Assembly (NCBI GenBank): GCA_964534745.1
Contig: CAZHQW010000008.1
Span: 18,661 to 82,660, forward strand
Direction: 5' to 3'
From: G020354785 sp964534745
GTDB taxonomy: Bacteria; Bacteroidota; Bacteroidia; Bacteroidales; UBA10428
DNA: 64,000 bases
Part shown: one piece after another, positions 63,041-64,000 of the stretch
Position numbering within the stretch: the first letter of the stretch is position 1
How the letters are laid out: the number at the start of each line of letters is the position of its first letter
Notes under the pieces: model-generated
The model's input: only the letters and a program-made list of their open reading frames with translations
Database searches by the model: none
What the model was told of the DNA's origin: nothing
Position numbers and translations under genes: made by a program

Positions 63041-64000
63041 ATGAAAAAGATTTTGATTGGCCCTCCCCTGCCTAATATACCGTGGGAAGAGAAACCTGCC
63101 GGACACAGGGAACTGATGTGGAAATACAGCGGGAATCCTGTTATAGGATGGAACCCGACACCAACAACTGCAAGGATCTTTAACAGCGCGGTCGTGCCAT
63201 ACAACAACGGTTACGTGGGGGTCTTTCGTGCCGACCATAAAAACGGAAGGGCATTCCTGCACTATGGTACAAGCAAAGACGGTTTTAACTTCGACATTGA
63301 TGATAATGTTATTCCCTGGCAGGATGAAAAGGGCCGTCCGCGACCCATCAGCTATGGCTACGATCCAAGGTTGCTAAAAATCGATGACTGGTATTATATT
63401 ACATGGTGCGATGATTTGCACGGCGCCTCCATAGGTGTGGGCAGAACAAAAGATTTCAGGACATGGATAAGGATGCCCAATCCCCTTATGCCATTTAACA
63501 GGAACGGTGTGCTGTTACCGCGAAAGATAAAAGACAAATACTATCTGTTAAGCCGGCCCAGTGACAGCGGGCATACACCGTTTGGAGATATATTTGTAAG
63601 TGAGAGCCCCGATCTGATATACTGGGGTAACCACAGGTTCGTCATGGGCAAAGGAGGCCAGGGATGGTGGCAGGGTGTAAAGATAGGCGCCGGTCCGGTT
63701 CCTATTGAAACGACCGAGGGATGGCTCCTCTTTTACCATGGGGTGTCAACTACATGCAACGGCTTTGTTTACAGCTTCGGCGCAGCAATACTCGATATCG
63801 ACAATCCTTCAAAGGTTGTATACCGCTGCGCAGACTATTTTATAACCCCCGAAGAGATCTATGAGGTTACAGGTTTTGTTCCCAACGTTGTATTCCCATG
63901 TGCCAACCTGTATGATCCCGAAACCAACAGGATAGCTGTCTACTATGGCGCCGCAGATACCTTTACGGCATTGGCCTTTGGCTATGCAGATCAGATAATA
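63041..64000 (+). CDS. GH130 mannoside phosphorylase (3' end beyond right edge)
   Basis: 320 codons are present without a stop; GH130 enzymes of this type are about 320-350 residues, so only the end is missing. The ATG at 63041 starts KKILIGPPLPNIPWEEKPAG. A five-bladed propeller follows: IFNSAVVPYNNGYVGVFRADH, GYDPRLLKIDDWYYITWCDD, GPVPIETTEGWLLFYHGV, and FPCANLYDPETNRIAVYYGAADT near the edge. The start and blade motifs resemble the mannosyl-GlcNAc/mannosyl-glucose phosphorylase branch. It follows GH94 by 47 bp in the same direction, so imported manno- or gluco-disaccharides are probably split intracellularly. Confidence 0.9.
   Translation, partial: MKKILIGPPLPNIPWEEKPAGHRELMWKYSGNPVIGWNPTPTTARIFNSAVVPYNNGYVGVFRADHKNGRAFLHYGTSKDGFNFDIDDNVIPWQDEKGRPRPISYGYDPRLLKIDDWYYITWCDDLHGASIGVGRTKDFRTWIRMPNPLMPFNRNGVLLPRKIKDKYYLLSRPSDSGHTPFGDIFVSESPDLIYWGNHRFVMGKGGQGWWQGVKIGAGPVPIETTEGWLLFYHGVSTTCNGFVYSFGAAILDIDNPSKVVYRCADYFITPEEIYEVTGFVPNVVFPCANLYDPETNRIAVYYGAADTFTALAFGYADQII

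Overview
The window reads as a chromosome segment of a polysaccharide-degrading member of the Bacteroidota, probably a Bacteroidales/Marinilabiliales relative. The evidence is a SusC-type TonB receptor, secreted proteins ending in type IX secretion (T9SS) sorting domains, propeller-type sensor regulators, many Cys lipoproteins, TAnnTTTG-like promoter boxes, and mostly weak Shine-Dalgarno sites. No rRNA, tRNA, CRISPR array or transposase gene was recognised. Layout: (1) 1-20.1 kb is a glycan-utilisation locus. On the minus strand, in transcription order, lie a GH116-like lipoprotein, an orphan lipoprotein, an unclassified six-hairpin glycosidase-like protein, a GH78-like rhamnosidase, a T9SS-exported CBM9 protein and a SusC receptor cut by the left edge. 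Divergent from it are a GH97 alpha-galactosidase-type lipoprotein, a Gfo/Idh/MocA oxidoreductase and a TIM-barrel sugar isomerase/epimerase. Rhamnose- and galactose-containing glycans are the likely target (inference). (2) 20.2-31.3 kb holds a small membrane protein, a DUF5916 barrel protein and a beta-glucan cluster: GH128-CBM6-T9SS, GH30, a T9SS-exported jelly-roll protein, and a membrane-bound propeller/LuxR regulator. (3) 31.6-58.1 kb is mixed: lipoproteins, a B12/radical SAM protein, a pentapeptide-repeat ion channel, a repeat-containing membrane protein, an MscS-type channel, a PurF paralogue lacking its N-terminal Cys, an OmpA protein, HEAT-like and cupin proteins, an AmrS-like radical SAM enzyme, a TonB receptor with its DUF4249 partner, an MFS exporter, a hybrid sensor kinase, a URO-D-like protein and a DoxX-like protein. 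(4) 58.2-64 kb is a sugar-import and phosphorolysis operon: GPH-family transporter, GH94 phosphorylase, GH130 phosphorylase (cut by the right edge). The most unusual observation is in that transporter. A block of about 299 residues of surface-protein-type, fibronectin-like repeats sits in frame in the periplasmic loop between membrane helices 5 and 6. The block is exactly three repeat units long, is circularly permuted (starts and ends at the same point inside the repeat), and is flanked by ATT on both sides. Removing 897 bp restores an ordinary transporter of about 492 residues. Other points of interest are a family of GGGACAGCGCCC elements placed directly after stop codons between 44.5 and 52.5 kb, a terminator with no upstream gene near 31.5 kb (possible small RNA), remnants of a sensor-propeller gene and of a T9SS sorting domain, and an ion channel with a non-canonical selectivity filter.
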